From Actinomycetota bacterium (GTDB lineage: Bacteria; Actinomycetota; Acidimicrobiia; Acidimicrobiales; RAAP-2): a stretch of 46,106 bases of DNA. Shown piece by piece: positions 16,789 through 24,321 of the stretch. Position numbers and translations under genes: made by a program. The notes beneath the pieces were generated by a model. The model saw only the letters and a program-made list of their open reading frames with translations. It did no database searches and was not told the DNA's origin. The stretch lies in assembly GCA_009726065.1 (NCBI GenBank), contig WLNA01000003.1:1-46106 (forward strand), in the 5' to 3' direction. The stretch's first letter is position 1. Each line of letters opens with the position of its first letter.

Positions 16789-17238
16789 CTACGGCTGGAT
16801 CTTCACGTCCTGCGCTCGACCTGGGATAGAAATCGGCACTCGTACATAAATCGATCCACCATCAAGAGCAACCGTCACCATGCCTGCCGAGGCCGCCACG
16901 ACAGGAATGCCAATTTCTCTAGAGCTGTTCGATTCAAGGAACACAGTACCGCTACTCAATACACGCCAGCCCTGCATCGCAACCCAGTGATAGTTGTGGT
17001 TTTCGCCTAATCGATTATCAATTTGGACACGCAGCGGCAGATTACTGAAGTGCACTTGCTTTCTCCAGGTGACTCCTTGAATTGCATGATTGGCATCGAC
17101 AACACTCAGGGCGGAGTACGGATGTTGATCCATGGTTCCCCCAACCGAGCCCACTAATTTCTGCATAACTGGACCACTGAAGACAAGACTGACCAACAAA
17201 ACCAGACCCAGTAGGACTAAGGGAGCCCGCTTAGACAT
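16789..17238 (-). CDS. Small membrane-anchored extracytoplasmic protein
   Basis: The protein has 149 residues from the ATG at 17238, which follows GGGGAAG at 4 nt spacing; a GTG 21 nt earlier is less likely. An N-terminal helix (PLVLLGLVLLVSLVFSG) anchors it or is cleaved. The remainder is predicted beta-rich and outside the membrane, with an N-x-YHWVAMQGWRVLSSGTVFLE stretch and a hydrophobic end (VTVALDGGSIYVRVPISIP). This resembles the beta-sandwich extracytoplasmic tails found with large membrane glycosyltransferase-like proteins. It precedes the 778-residue membrane protein by 102 nt in the same direction, so joint function is likely. No family is firmly recognised. Confidence 0.6.
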   Translation of the reverse strand: MSKRAPLVLLGLVLLVSLVFSGPVMQKLVGSVGGTMDQHPYSALSVVDANHAIQGVTWRKQVHFSNLPLRVQIDNRLGENHNYHWVAMQGWRVLSSGTVFLESNSSREIGIPVVAASAGMVTVALDGGSIYVRVPISIPGRAQDVKIQP

Positions 17239-17306
17239 AAAACTTCCCCGCTTCCCCACTTGCGCAACTGATTACGGTCACGAACTATTGAAATCTGATA
17301 TCTCAA

Positions 17307-17334
17307 ACTATACCGAGTCACCTCGGAATTTAAA
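17307..17334 (-). promoter_or_regulatory. Promoter candidate with a dyad in its spacer
   Basis: Read on the minus strand, TTTAAA (17329-17334) and TATAGT (17307-17312) are separated by 16 nt and fit -35 and -10 boxes. Inside the spacer, CCGAG and CTCGG (17313-17326) form a 5-bp dyad that could be an operator. The next gene starts about 70 nt downstream, leaving a leader of roughly 60 nt. Confidence 0.4.
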
Positions 17335-17522
17335 GGATTGCCGAATTCACGAAATGATCGTTTTGAGGGACCACTCAACCGAGCGCCCCTTCCTGATGAA
17401 TGGAGCAAAGGGGAGCGCTGTGAATCCAATTTTACTTGGGCCCAACGTCGTGGACATCCCATCAGCCAAGGAGTACGTAGCTGAGGGAAGGATTCAGTGG
17501 CCCACCTCTAGGGATAGAGCAA

Positions 17523-17560
17523 TACCCCGGCTCCCCTCCAAATGAAGGTGAGCCGGGGTA
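17523..17560 (-). terminator. Inverted repeat after the FN3-protein gene, possible terminator
   Basis: TACCCCGGCTC and GAGCCGGGGTA form a perfect 11-bp GC-rich stem around a 16-nt loop, 12 nt past the stop codon of the FN3-protein gene. No T-run follows on the minus strand, so termination would need a factor or be incomplete. Confidence 0.5.
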
Positions 17561-17571
17561 GTAGCTATTGA

Positions 17572-19230
17572 TTAAAGCGTTGTGGTAGTTGACGTACCCC
17601 ACCCGGAGTAGTGCACATTGGAAGTCTTTGCCCGAACTTTGAAGTAATAGGTCGTTGTTGGGGTCAGGCCGCTTACAAGAACAAGACGGACATTATTAGA
17701 GACTGTGGCACTGGTGACGAGGCTGTCGGTGGCGTTGTCATAAATTTCGTAGACGTAATTAGAAACCTTCCAAGCACCAGTATTCGAAGATGCCGTAGGG
17801 AAGGACCACTTGATACTCAGCGACGTAGAGGATACCTTCGCGATTGTCAAGCCCGTGGGGGTTGAGGGTACATAACCGGGGTAGACCATAGCTGCCTGAT
17901 ACGAATACAGACCACTACCCCAGCCCGTGGTTGCCCTAACCACCGGACGGTAGCCAACGCCGTACGCGATGCCTGCATTAGTCCCTGCAGTACCGGTGCT
18001 ATTAAAGGTCACGGAGCAAGCAGTCCCTGTGTCGCATCCGGCTTGAGCGGGTGTGAAGCTGTAAGAGGTTCCCCAGACAAGCACCTCGTAACTAACGACT
18101 GCTGAACCATTCGTAATTGGTGCACCCAAACTGCCCCAACGGGACCACGCAACCGTAATCCATGGATCCGTTCCAGTGTCACTGGCAGTGAGGGTAGGTC
18201 CGGTTTGCAACTGCCCCGGCTCGCCAATCGGTGTTACACCGAGAGAACTCGCCGACCAATCACCAGTTCCGTTGACGTTGGTTGCAGCGACTTGGTAAAT
18301 GTAAGACGTCCCATTGGTCAATCCCGTAACCGTGACGGGATTCGTCGTGGCACTTGTGGTGAACGTGGTCCACGTTACACCGCTGTCGTCCGAGTACCGC
18401 ACGCTGTAACTAGTGATTGCGCTTCCGCCATTTTGAACTGGATCGGCCCAAGAGATAGATGACTGTTCGTCATCCACGGAGGCTAAAACCAAGGTCGGTG
18501 CATCGGGCACGCCAACAGTGAAGAGACTCGAGAAGTCTGAGAGTGCTCCGCCAGTTTTGGCCTGAATGGCCCTAACAACGAAGTTGTACTTGCTGCCGGC
18601 TGTCAAAATTCCTGGACCAAACGTGCATGAAGTAGTGCTCGTATTGCAGGCTGGGGCCGTTGTGCCGATCCCCGTACTCACAGCGGCATTCTCCAGGAGA
18701 GCGTAGACAGCGTAACTTTTCGACAAGCTCGTATAAAAAGTTGGCTCAGTCCATGACACTGTGACGGAACTACTACTGCGATCCAGTTGGACATTCGTAG
18801 GTCGCCCCGGACGATTTACTTGGGGTGACACCGAATAGAACGACACACCTGGTGACTTATTGACCCCCGCGAGCGCATATCCCGTAAGCGTGTATGTCAC
18901 TCCGTTGGTCAAACCAGTAATTGTGCAGATGTAGGTTCCAGCGGGAGCCGTGCACGTCTTCGTGGTGCCGCCGTTCACAGCTTCCATTTGGTATCCGGTG
19001 ATCGGTGCACCACTATTCGTTGACGGAACCATCCAAGCAAAACTCACTGAGCCGTTGCCTAAGTTTGTCCAAGATACATACCGTGGTCCAGCAGACGGAG
19101 CGCTTGGCACTGGTGTCGCCTCGGCTGGAATAATCGTTAGCGCAGTGGTTGCTAGAAACACCAAGGAGGCAACAACTTTCGCAATACCCAACTTTGGAGA
19201 TAATTTAATTATTGGATTGGCAATTAACAC
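17572..19230 (-). CDS. Secreted protein made of five FN3-like domains
   Basis: The protein has 552 residues. The N-terminus has a signal-peptide-like hydrophobic segment (VVASLVFLATTALTIIPAEA, about 19-38). Five fibronectin type III-like units follow at about 44-138, 141-240, 241-335, 336-452 and 454-552, recognised by repeated SVSFAW / TVSWTEP / SISWADP strands and TGLTNGTSY-type turns. No catalytic domain, LPxTG motif or C-terminal helix is present, so it is probably released or held non-covalently. Three units carry a short cysteine pair (93/102, 195/202, 399/405). The start is taken as GTG at 19230 with a weak AAAGAG upstream. Its role is likely adhesive or structural. Confidence 0.8.
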   Translation of the reverse strand: MLIANPIIKLSPKLGIAKVVASLVFLATTALTIIPAEATPVPSAPSAGPRYVSWTNLGNGSVSFAWMVPSTNSGAPITGYQMEAVNGGTTKTCTAPAGTYICTITGLTNGVTYTLTGYALAGVNKSPGVSFYSVSPQVNRPGRPTNVQLDRSSSSVTVSWTEPTFYTSLSKSYAVYALLENAAVSTGIGTTAPACNTSTTSCTFGPGILTAGSKYNFVVRAIQAKTGGALSDFSSLFTVGVPDAPTLVLASVDDEQSSISWADPVQNGGSAITSYSVRYSDDSGVTWTTFTTSATTNPVTVTGLTNGTSYIYQVAATNVNGTGDWSASSLGVTPIGEPGQLQTGPTLTASDTGTDPWITVAWSRWGSLGAPITNGSAVVSYEVLVWGTSYSFTPAQAGCDTGTACSVTFNSTGTAGTNAGIAYGVGYRPVVRATTGWGSGLYSYQAAMVYPGYVPSTPTGLTIAKVSSTSLSIKWSFPTASSNTGAWKVSNYVYEIYDNATDSLVTSATVSNNVRLVLVSGLTPTTTYYFKVRAKTSNVHYSGWGTSTTTTL

Positions 19231-19377
19231 GTTGAACTCTTTCGTACGGATTAAAACTATTTTTTTACCCTACCAGCAATGCAAATGGTCAGCAAATCGT
19301 GATTTCGTCCGGTTGAGCATTAAATAGAGCGATTTCGCTTCAGGCGGCTCCAGTCCGAGTAATGAGTAGAAAAACCG

Positions 19378-19396
19378 CCCCCTCCCTCCCTTGCCC
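19378..19396 (-). other. Potential G-quadruplex sequence
   Basis: On the minus strand the sequence reads four runs of three or more G with loops of 3, 1 and 1 nt (GGG-CAA-GGG-A-GGG-A-GGGGG), matching the canonical G4 pattern. It lies in the 229-nt gap between the end of the alpha/beta hydrolase gene and the FN3-protein gene and would be present in RNA reading through from the hydrolase gene. It is followed by CGG and TTTTT, so it may take part in termination. Confidence 0.4.
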
Positions 19397-19459
19397 GCGT
19401 GGAACTAGGGGCTTTACGCCGCTTGGCCGTGGACTCTTGACCGCTATTTCACTACGCCC

Positions 19460-20323
19460 TTACGAGAAGAATCTTCGGAGAATGGCCTCAGTTGCATCCG
19501 GATGGTCGACATGCGTGCCGTGGCCGCAGTTGGCAAAGCGGTGTAGTTGGCCAATTCCGGGGGGCAACGTTGTAACTATTTCCTCTTGAAACTCGATCGG
19601 ACAGGCGGGGTCGTCTTCTCCACCCAGCACCAAGACGGGGCAGATGACCTTGTCAAATTGGGGCAGGAAATTAAAGTCCCTCCACCCGCCCTCATCAGGG
19701 GTAACACCATCGCGCCAGAAATAAACCAGAGTTTCAGGGGTGAAGATGCCATTTCTTATCGGCCAGGGGGCGGAGTCCGTCTGGTTGTAGTGCGGCCGGC
19801 AAAGTCGCTGAAATTCCAGCATATTGTCGAAACTCTGGTCCGTAAAGAAGGCCTTCGCCGCTGCTTCGACCTCAGGGCCACCCAGCCGCCGGTACACGGC
19901 GTAGCTCGCCTCACCGGGGTCGCTGCGCCCTTGGGTGCATGAGAGCACTATTGCACGGGGATGATCGGGAAACTGAGTCATATAGGACTCCGCAACGAAA
20001 CCACCGAAGGAGTGGCCTAGCACGATGGGCTTTTCGATATCTAGGGCGTCGCAAAAGTCCCTCACGTCTTGACCCCACTGGAAAAGATTGAGGGACTCTA
20101 AGGGCCCCCGGTCACTGCGGCCATTACCTCGGTGATCAAGATAAATAACCTGTGCGATATCGGCAAAGCGGTCATAGAAGCCTCGCATGCCGTGGTGATC
20201 AAAGCCCGGCCCACCATGGAGCACTAGCAACGTGGGCTTTTCCACGATGGCTCCATCGACGAGGGCCAATTTTTCCCCTACGACCTCAAAGTAAATACGA
20301 ACGCCATTAACGACAACCCTCAC
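19460..20323 (-). CDS. Alpha/beta hydrolase, proline-iminopeptidase-like
   Basis: This 287-residue alpha/beta hydrolase has the oxyanion motif HGGPG (36-40), the nucleophile elbow GHSFGG (S105), a later acidic residue in GGEDDPACP, and a terminal histidine in NCGHGTHVDHP. The HGGPG plus GHSFGG combination is typical of the prolyl aminopeptidase-like subgroup, though many members act on esters or lactones. The GTG start overlaps the stop of the preceding hydrolase by 4 nt (GTGA) and is preceded by GGGGGAGG, so the two are translationally coupled. Cytosolic. The substrate is unknown. Confidence 0.8.
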   Translation of the reverse strand: MRVVVNGVRIYFEVVGEKLALVDGAIVEKPTLLVLHGGPGFDHHGMRGFYDRFADIAQVIYLDHRGNGRSDRGPLESLNLFQWGQDVRDFCDALDIEKPIVLGHSFGGFVAESYMTQFPDHPRAIVLSCTQGRSDPGEASYAVYRRLGGPEVEAAAKAFFTDQSFDNMLEFQRLCRPHYNQTDSAPWPIRNGIFTPETLVYFWRDGVTPDEGGWRDFNFLPQFDKVICPVLVLGGEDDPACPIEFQEEIVTTLPPGIGQLHRFANCGHGTHVDHPDATEAILRRFFS

Positions 20324-21069
20324 GACCTCCCCCTATCGTGCATGGCCGCCACCACTTCACTGACCAGCGTGGCACTCCCCGCAGGGTCTTCGAGAGCCCA
20401 CCAGTGGCCGGCCTTCGCGATTTGCCGCACGTGGGCACCGAGGGCATCGGCGACTTCTGTGGCCAAGGTGGCATCCCCAAAAGCATCGTTCTCCGCAACA
20501 AGTACAGTCCCTGGCGAGCTACTACGAGTGAGCGATCCGCCCCAGTCGGCGTAGGGGTTCGGTGTGGCCGAGCGATACAAGCTAAGAATGCACTCGGCCA
20601 TCTCAGCGTCGACCATGTCGGCCAGTTGGAAGGCCCCCGCCTCGGGCACACCGAAAAGCTGGAAGACCCCGGCGCGATCAGCCCGCGGCGTTGCCAACTG
20701 GTCAACCCAAAACTGCTCCCCCGCCTCGGGTGTCTGCCAAATGCTTGCTAATCCGTGCCAGACGTACTCCGGGTGAAGAGCATTGGCGAGATCGACCGTC
20801 CACGAAGCGAGTAGGTCACTACGTCGGCGCGCCACTTCCAGGGCCAGAATGGCCCCCCAGTCGTGACCAACCAAGTCCACTGGTTCACCCAGAGACTCCA
20901 ACTCGGCAATGAGCCACGCTAAGTATCCATCCTTGGTTGCCTTGAATCCGGGGGGGCGGGGTGAGCCAAATCCCGGTAGAGAGAGGGCGACGCTGGGTTG
21001 CAATAACTCGGATCGTAGATCGTCCCACAGGGTCGAGTTTTCGGGGACGCCGTGCAAGAAGACAATCAT
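20320..21069 (-). CDS. Alpha/beta hydrolase, haloalkane dehalogenase/epoxide-hydrolase-like
   Basis: This 249-residue hydrolase has the HGVPENS oxyanion motif (6-12) and the nucleophile elbow GHDWG with an aspartate (D70), as in haloalkane dehalogenases and soluble epoxide hydrolases. The histidine is in KAGHWWALEDP and an acidic residue in VAENDAFGD. An Asp nucleophile separates it mechanistically from its serine-type neighbour. The ATG at 21069 follows GAGG at 5 nt. It ends in a 4-nt overlap with the next hydrolase gene and starts 31 nt after the polytopic membrane protein gene. Whether it dehalogenates, opens epoxides or does something else cannot be read. Confidence 0.75.
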   Translation of the reverse strand: MIVFLHGVPENSTLWDDLRSELLQPSVALSLPGFGSPRPPGFKATKDGYLAWLIAELESLGEPVDLVGHDWGAILALEVARRRSDLLASWTVDLANALHPEYVWHGLASIWQTPEAGEQFWVDQLATPRADRAGVFQLFGVPEAGAFQLADMVDAEMAECILSLYRSATPNPYADWGGSLTRSSSPGTVLVAENDAFGDATLATEVADALGAHVRQIAKAGHWWALEDPAGSATLVSEVVAAMHDRGRS

Positions 21070-21100
21070 TAACGCCTCAATTTCATCGATTACCTGAAGA

Positions 21101-22594
21101 CTAGTGAGACTGGCGATAGCGACGTTGAATAGTCCGCCACACGGCGGTGGCTACAACTACCGCGAACGAAACAAACACCGTTCCTAATTGAAATCGGAAA
21201 CGTTGATTCTCCCCAATATCAGTTGCGTTCATCAAGACAAAGCCCTGCGCCACGAGTAACCAAGGCAGGAGATACTCCAGACTGCCAGCGCGACGGCGGC
21301 GCCAGCTCCGTAGCGTGAGCAACATTCCACCGATGAGTGTAAAAACGGTGAGGATGAGGGCCAATGGTGATCGTGACGACCAGGCCACACCGGTGAATCG
21401 CAGATCCTGTTGGGCGTCGAGATCACGGACTGGACGAATCTGCCCACCAACGACGGTGTCATAGAAATGGGCGTAGCCCTCGAACGGTCCGGACTGCGAG
21501 ATCGGACATAAGAAGTACTGATCAGATGGAAGTGACCAGATCGACAAGCCTCGGATCACGTGATCGAAATACTGCCCCGGTGCTCGTTTGATGAACTCAA
21601 TGCCGTCCGACAAGGACCTAGCGGAAATTCCACGGTAGGCGTCGTTGTTGTAATTAACCGCACCGGTCGACTGTTGAATTTGAGTACGCACTGTATTCCC
21701 ACTCTGGGGATGGAGGCCGTACTGCTCAAGCGTGGAAAATGCTCGTACGCGGGCATACTGCGAGAAGTCACTGGAGTTGGTTAGCCGGTCCATTGTCTCG
21801 ATGGATGCCAAGTCGGTCGTAGCGCGGGCCAAGTTCATACCGGCCCAGGTCGACGTCATGGGAGTGTGAAACATCACCGATGATTTCAGAACGAGCAACA
21901 CCAGCACGAGGACAGGCACCAGGGCACCCTTCTTCAGTGCCGGGCGGGTGGCGGGATAGAGCCACCACACCACTGCCAGGATCGCTATGAGCATCACGGG
22001 CTGCAACGACGTGGCGTATAAACAGAGCAGCGTGCCCGTACCGGTGAACCATGCGGCGTTGGAGGGAGTTGGTTCCTGCGCAAATCGAACCGCAAAATAG
22101 GCAGTCCCCGTGGCCAGTGCAGCGGCCGTTCCCACGTAGAGCACACTTTGGGCAAAGAAGAGCTGTGCGGGGTCAAGATAGACCAAGACGATGGTCGCAA
22201 TCATGGCCGTGCGCGTACCGACACGAAGTCGTGTCATCGTCTTAAAGGTCCAAAGACCCGTGGCGACATAGAGCGCACCGCAAATCAGTCGCACCAAAGG
22301 GGAGCCCAGACCCTGGGGTAGATGGAGAAGCAGCCCAACTTCGAGATTGAAGAGCGGTGGCTGCATGTGCAGATTCCACAAAGTTGGCGCCAGGTGATGT
22401 TGAAGTAGCTGGGGATCAGCGAGTTGCCAAAGATGAAAGAACGGATGCTCAGAAACGATGGCGGCATAATCGAAGCGATGGGAAAATACCGTAAATACGG
22501 CATAGAGAGTGATTCCGAGAGCCGCGAGCCAACGTCGCTGTCTTGTAGTTCCTTCTTGCTCGGATGCCACGAGGCGGAGCCTACCGCCAAACAC
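21101..22594 (-). CDS. Polytopic membrane protein, glycosyltransferase-39/83-like
   Basis: This protein of about 497 residues has some ten hydrophobic helices. The region after the first helix (FSHRFDYAAIVSEHPFFHLW, then LHMQPPLFNLEVGLLLHLP) resembles the first external loop of dolichyl/undecaprenyl-phosphate-sugar-dependent transferases, where an acidic residue and the PPL-type motif occur. Such enzymes move sugars onto proteins or lipids outside the membrane. The assignment is moderate. The GTG at 22594 is the annotated start, but it sits within a hairpin following recD; a GTG at 22570 is an alternative. The last residues are basic and cytosolic. Confidence 0.6.
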   Translation of the reverse strand: MFGGRLRLVASEQEGTTRQRRWLAALGITLYAVFTVFSHRFDYAAIVSEHPFFHLWQLADPQLLQHHLAPTLWNLHMQPPLFNLEVGLLLHLPQGLGSPLVRLICGALYVATGLWTFKTMTRLRVGTRTAMIATIVLVYLDPAQLFFAQSVLYVGTAAALATGTAYFAVRFAQEPTPSNAAWFTGTGTLLCLYATSLQPVMLIAILAVVWWLYPATRPALKKGALVPVLVLVLLVLKSSVMFHTPMTSTWAGMNLARATTDLASIETMDRLTNSSDFSQYARVRAFSTLEQYGLHPQSGNTVRTQIQQSTGAVNYNNDAYRGISARSLSDGIEFIKRAPGQYFDHVIRGLSIWSLPSDQYFLCPISQSGPFEGYAHFYDTVVGGQIRPVRDLDAQQDLRFTGVAWSSRSPLALILTVFTLIGGMLLTLRSWRRRRAGSLEYLLPWLLVAQGFVLMNATDIGENQRFRFQLGTVFVSFAVVVATAVWRTIQRRYRQSH

Positions 22595-22611
22595 TCCGCA
22601 ACGACGGAGTG
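22592..22611 (-). repeat. 7-bp hairpin at the recD / membrane-protein junction
   Basis: CACTCCG and CGGAGTG, separated by 6 nt, form a perfect stem beginning one nt after the recD stop. On the minus strand it is followed by TTTGG. The second arm ends with the GTG proposed as the start of the next gene. It could be a weak terminator or an element that hides the start codon. Confidence 0.45.
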
Positions 22612-22612
22612 C

Positions 22613-24319
22613 TCACTGTTTCAAGCGGTACGTCAAACCCGAGACACGACTGATTCGCTTGGCTACGGCCCGCCGTAGAGCCAATTCGCTGCCCACCACG
22701 GTGAGCTTGCGAATAGCTCGCGTGACTGCGGTGTAAATCAATTCTGCCGATAGCAGTGGACTCTCTTCACCCGGCAGACAAGTCACAACTTCGCGGTACT
22801 CCGAACCCTGACTCTTATGAATCGTCATCGCCCAGGCGGGAACGAGGTAGCCCACAGCCGCGAGGGGTAGCAGGGGGCGATTCGCAAAGGCGGCGTGGAG
22901 CGCCTCATCGTGCATCACGACCACACCTAGATCACCATTAAATATTCCAAGGTGCTTTTGATTACGGGTAACGAGAACGGGCTGCCCAATACTGAACTGA
23001 CCCGGCGAGGTGAGCCGAAGTTCGTCGAGATGCGCGCGAACCAACTCATTCCAATAACGCACTGAACCGGAACCTCGATGGGTTGCCGCGAGGATAGTGA
23101 ATGATCGCGTCAACAGGAGGGCGAGTACGACATCGCCCCGCTGGGCCGTTCGCACGAGTCGACGGGCGTGTTGAAAAACGCGTTGGTGCACCGCATCTTC
23201 GGAGGGAAGATCAAAAAATGAGATGTTGGACGTGGCACTGCGGAGTTGCGAAATCATCCCCTCTACTGCTTCTGGATGTTGGCGCATGGAACGAATGGCG
23301 CCGGCCAGTATTGGCAGTGCGTCGTTCTTCGTGCGCTGTACGACCGAAAGACGAGTAATGAGCGACTCCATGTCAGCCGCATCATCCACCACGTCGGCCA
23401 AGACGGCACCCACGTTGACCGAGGCCAATTGATCGGGATCACCAACCAGCACAATGTGACAATTCCGTCCACTCGCCCGATTCGCGGCGAAGAGTGCATC
23501 GAGCACCGGTAGATCAGCCATCGACACCTCATCGACGATGATGATGTCGAGTGCGGGGAGCGTGGCTCTCGAGAGGTTGTCCGGGCTGACCCCGAGAAGA
23601 CCGTAGAGGGTGCCACTGCGCTCGGTGTCTTGGGTGAGAACGCGCCAGCTATCGGTCGCACTCGCGGCAAGACTTTCGCTCGCTCGGCGTTCGGCCTTCG
23701 CCGTTGGTGCCGTGATGGCAAAACGCAATGACCCCGCTGCCAACCCTTTCGATACCGCCAGCTCATCAAGAAGGCGAAGGGCCCGAGCTGTCGACCACGT
23801 CTTCCCCGTTCCGGGGCCACCGGTGAGAATCGAGACCGAGCGCTCGTTCATTAACTCGGCGATACGCATCACGTGGGGAAGGTCAATAGTAAGTATCGCC
23901 GCTGCTGAGGTGTAGGCATCGGTGTCGAGGCCGACGAGCAGCGGTTGGACCGTGCTGCGGGCATCGCGTAAGAAGTGTGCTATTCGTTCCTCCGCGGCGG
24001 CGAGTCGTCGAAGGTAGAGATAACGGTCTCCGACGAAGACCAGAGGAGCGCCGACTAGCGCTATGACGTCGGCGCTGGTGGCAATTTCACACAGGTCCGG
24101 ACGGGCACCCAGGAAGTTACGAATCTCATCGGCGTCCTGACCACCGGCCCATTCCGCACGATCTTCACCATCGACGTCAACCGCCACGTGGTCCAGGCGG
24201 GCCATGGCGGCCAGGCCACATACCACGTCAAGCGAGGGGCCCTCCACGATCTCGGTGGCAAACCGACGCACAATGGCGGCAGCCAGCATTCGATCACTAC
24301 GTTGGATTTCAATCCCCAT
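22613..24319 (-). CDS. recD: RecBCD enzyme, RecD subunit (5'-3' helicase)
   Basis: This 568-residue protein has the superfamily-1 helicase motifs in order: Walker A as GGPGTGKT (167-174), Walker B as IIVDEVSMAD, motif III as VLVGDPDQLASVNVGAVLADV, and the C-terminal RecD-type motifs WAMTIHKSQGSEY and ELIYTAVTRA. Length matches actinobacterial RecD. It supplies the 5'-to-3' motor of the nuclease-helicase that processes double-strand breaks. The gene begins 2 nt after the recB stop, as in an operon, and completes the order recC-recB-recD. Confidence 0.92.
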   Translation of the reverse strand: MGIEIQRSDRMLAAAIVRRFATEIVEGPSLDVVCGLAAMARLDHVAVDVDGEDRAEWAGGQDADEIRNFLGARPDLCEIATSADVIALVGAPLVFVGDRYLYLRRLAAAEERIAHFLRDARSTVQPLLVGLDTDAYTSAAAILTIDLPHVMRIAELMNERSVSILTGGPGTGKTWSTARALRLLDELAVSKGLAAGSLRFAITAPTAKAERRASESLAASATDSWRVLTQDTERSGTLYGLLGVSPDNLSRATLPALDIIIVDEVSMADLPVLDALFAANRASGRNCHIVLVGDPDQLASVNVGAVLADVVDDAADMESLITRLSVVQRTKNDALPILAGAIRSMRQHPEAVEGMISQLRSATSNISFFDLPSEDAVHQRVFQHARRLVRTAQRGDVVLALLLTRSFTILAATHRGSGSVRYWNELVRAHLDELRLTSPGQFSIGQPVLVTRNQKHLGIFNGDLGVVVMHDEALHAAFANRPLLPLAAVGYLVPAWAMTIHKSQGSEYREVVTCLPGEESPLLSAELIYTAVTRAIRKLTVVGSELALRRAVAKRISRVSGLTYRLKQ

Positions 24320-24321
24320 AG

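Larger units (their letters stand above)
17239..17571. other. Intergenic region holding a promoter and an inverted repeat
   Basis: The 333-nt spacer lies between the FN3-protein gene and the small secreted-protein gene, both on the minus strand. It contains a promoter candidate at 17307-17334 and an inverted repeat at 17523-17560. I see no gene; open frames on both strands here carry no family features. Confidence 0.5.

Noticed and set aside
17132..17545. Open frame of 137 residues on the plus strand across the spacer before the FN3-protein gene
   Set aside because: No ribosome binding site or family features, and it crosses a promoter candidate and an inverted repeat.
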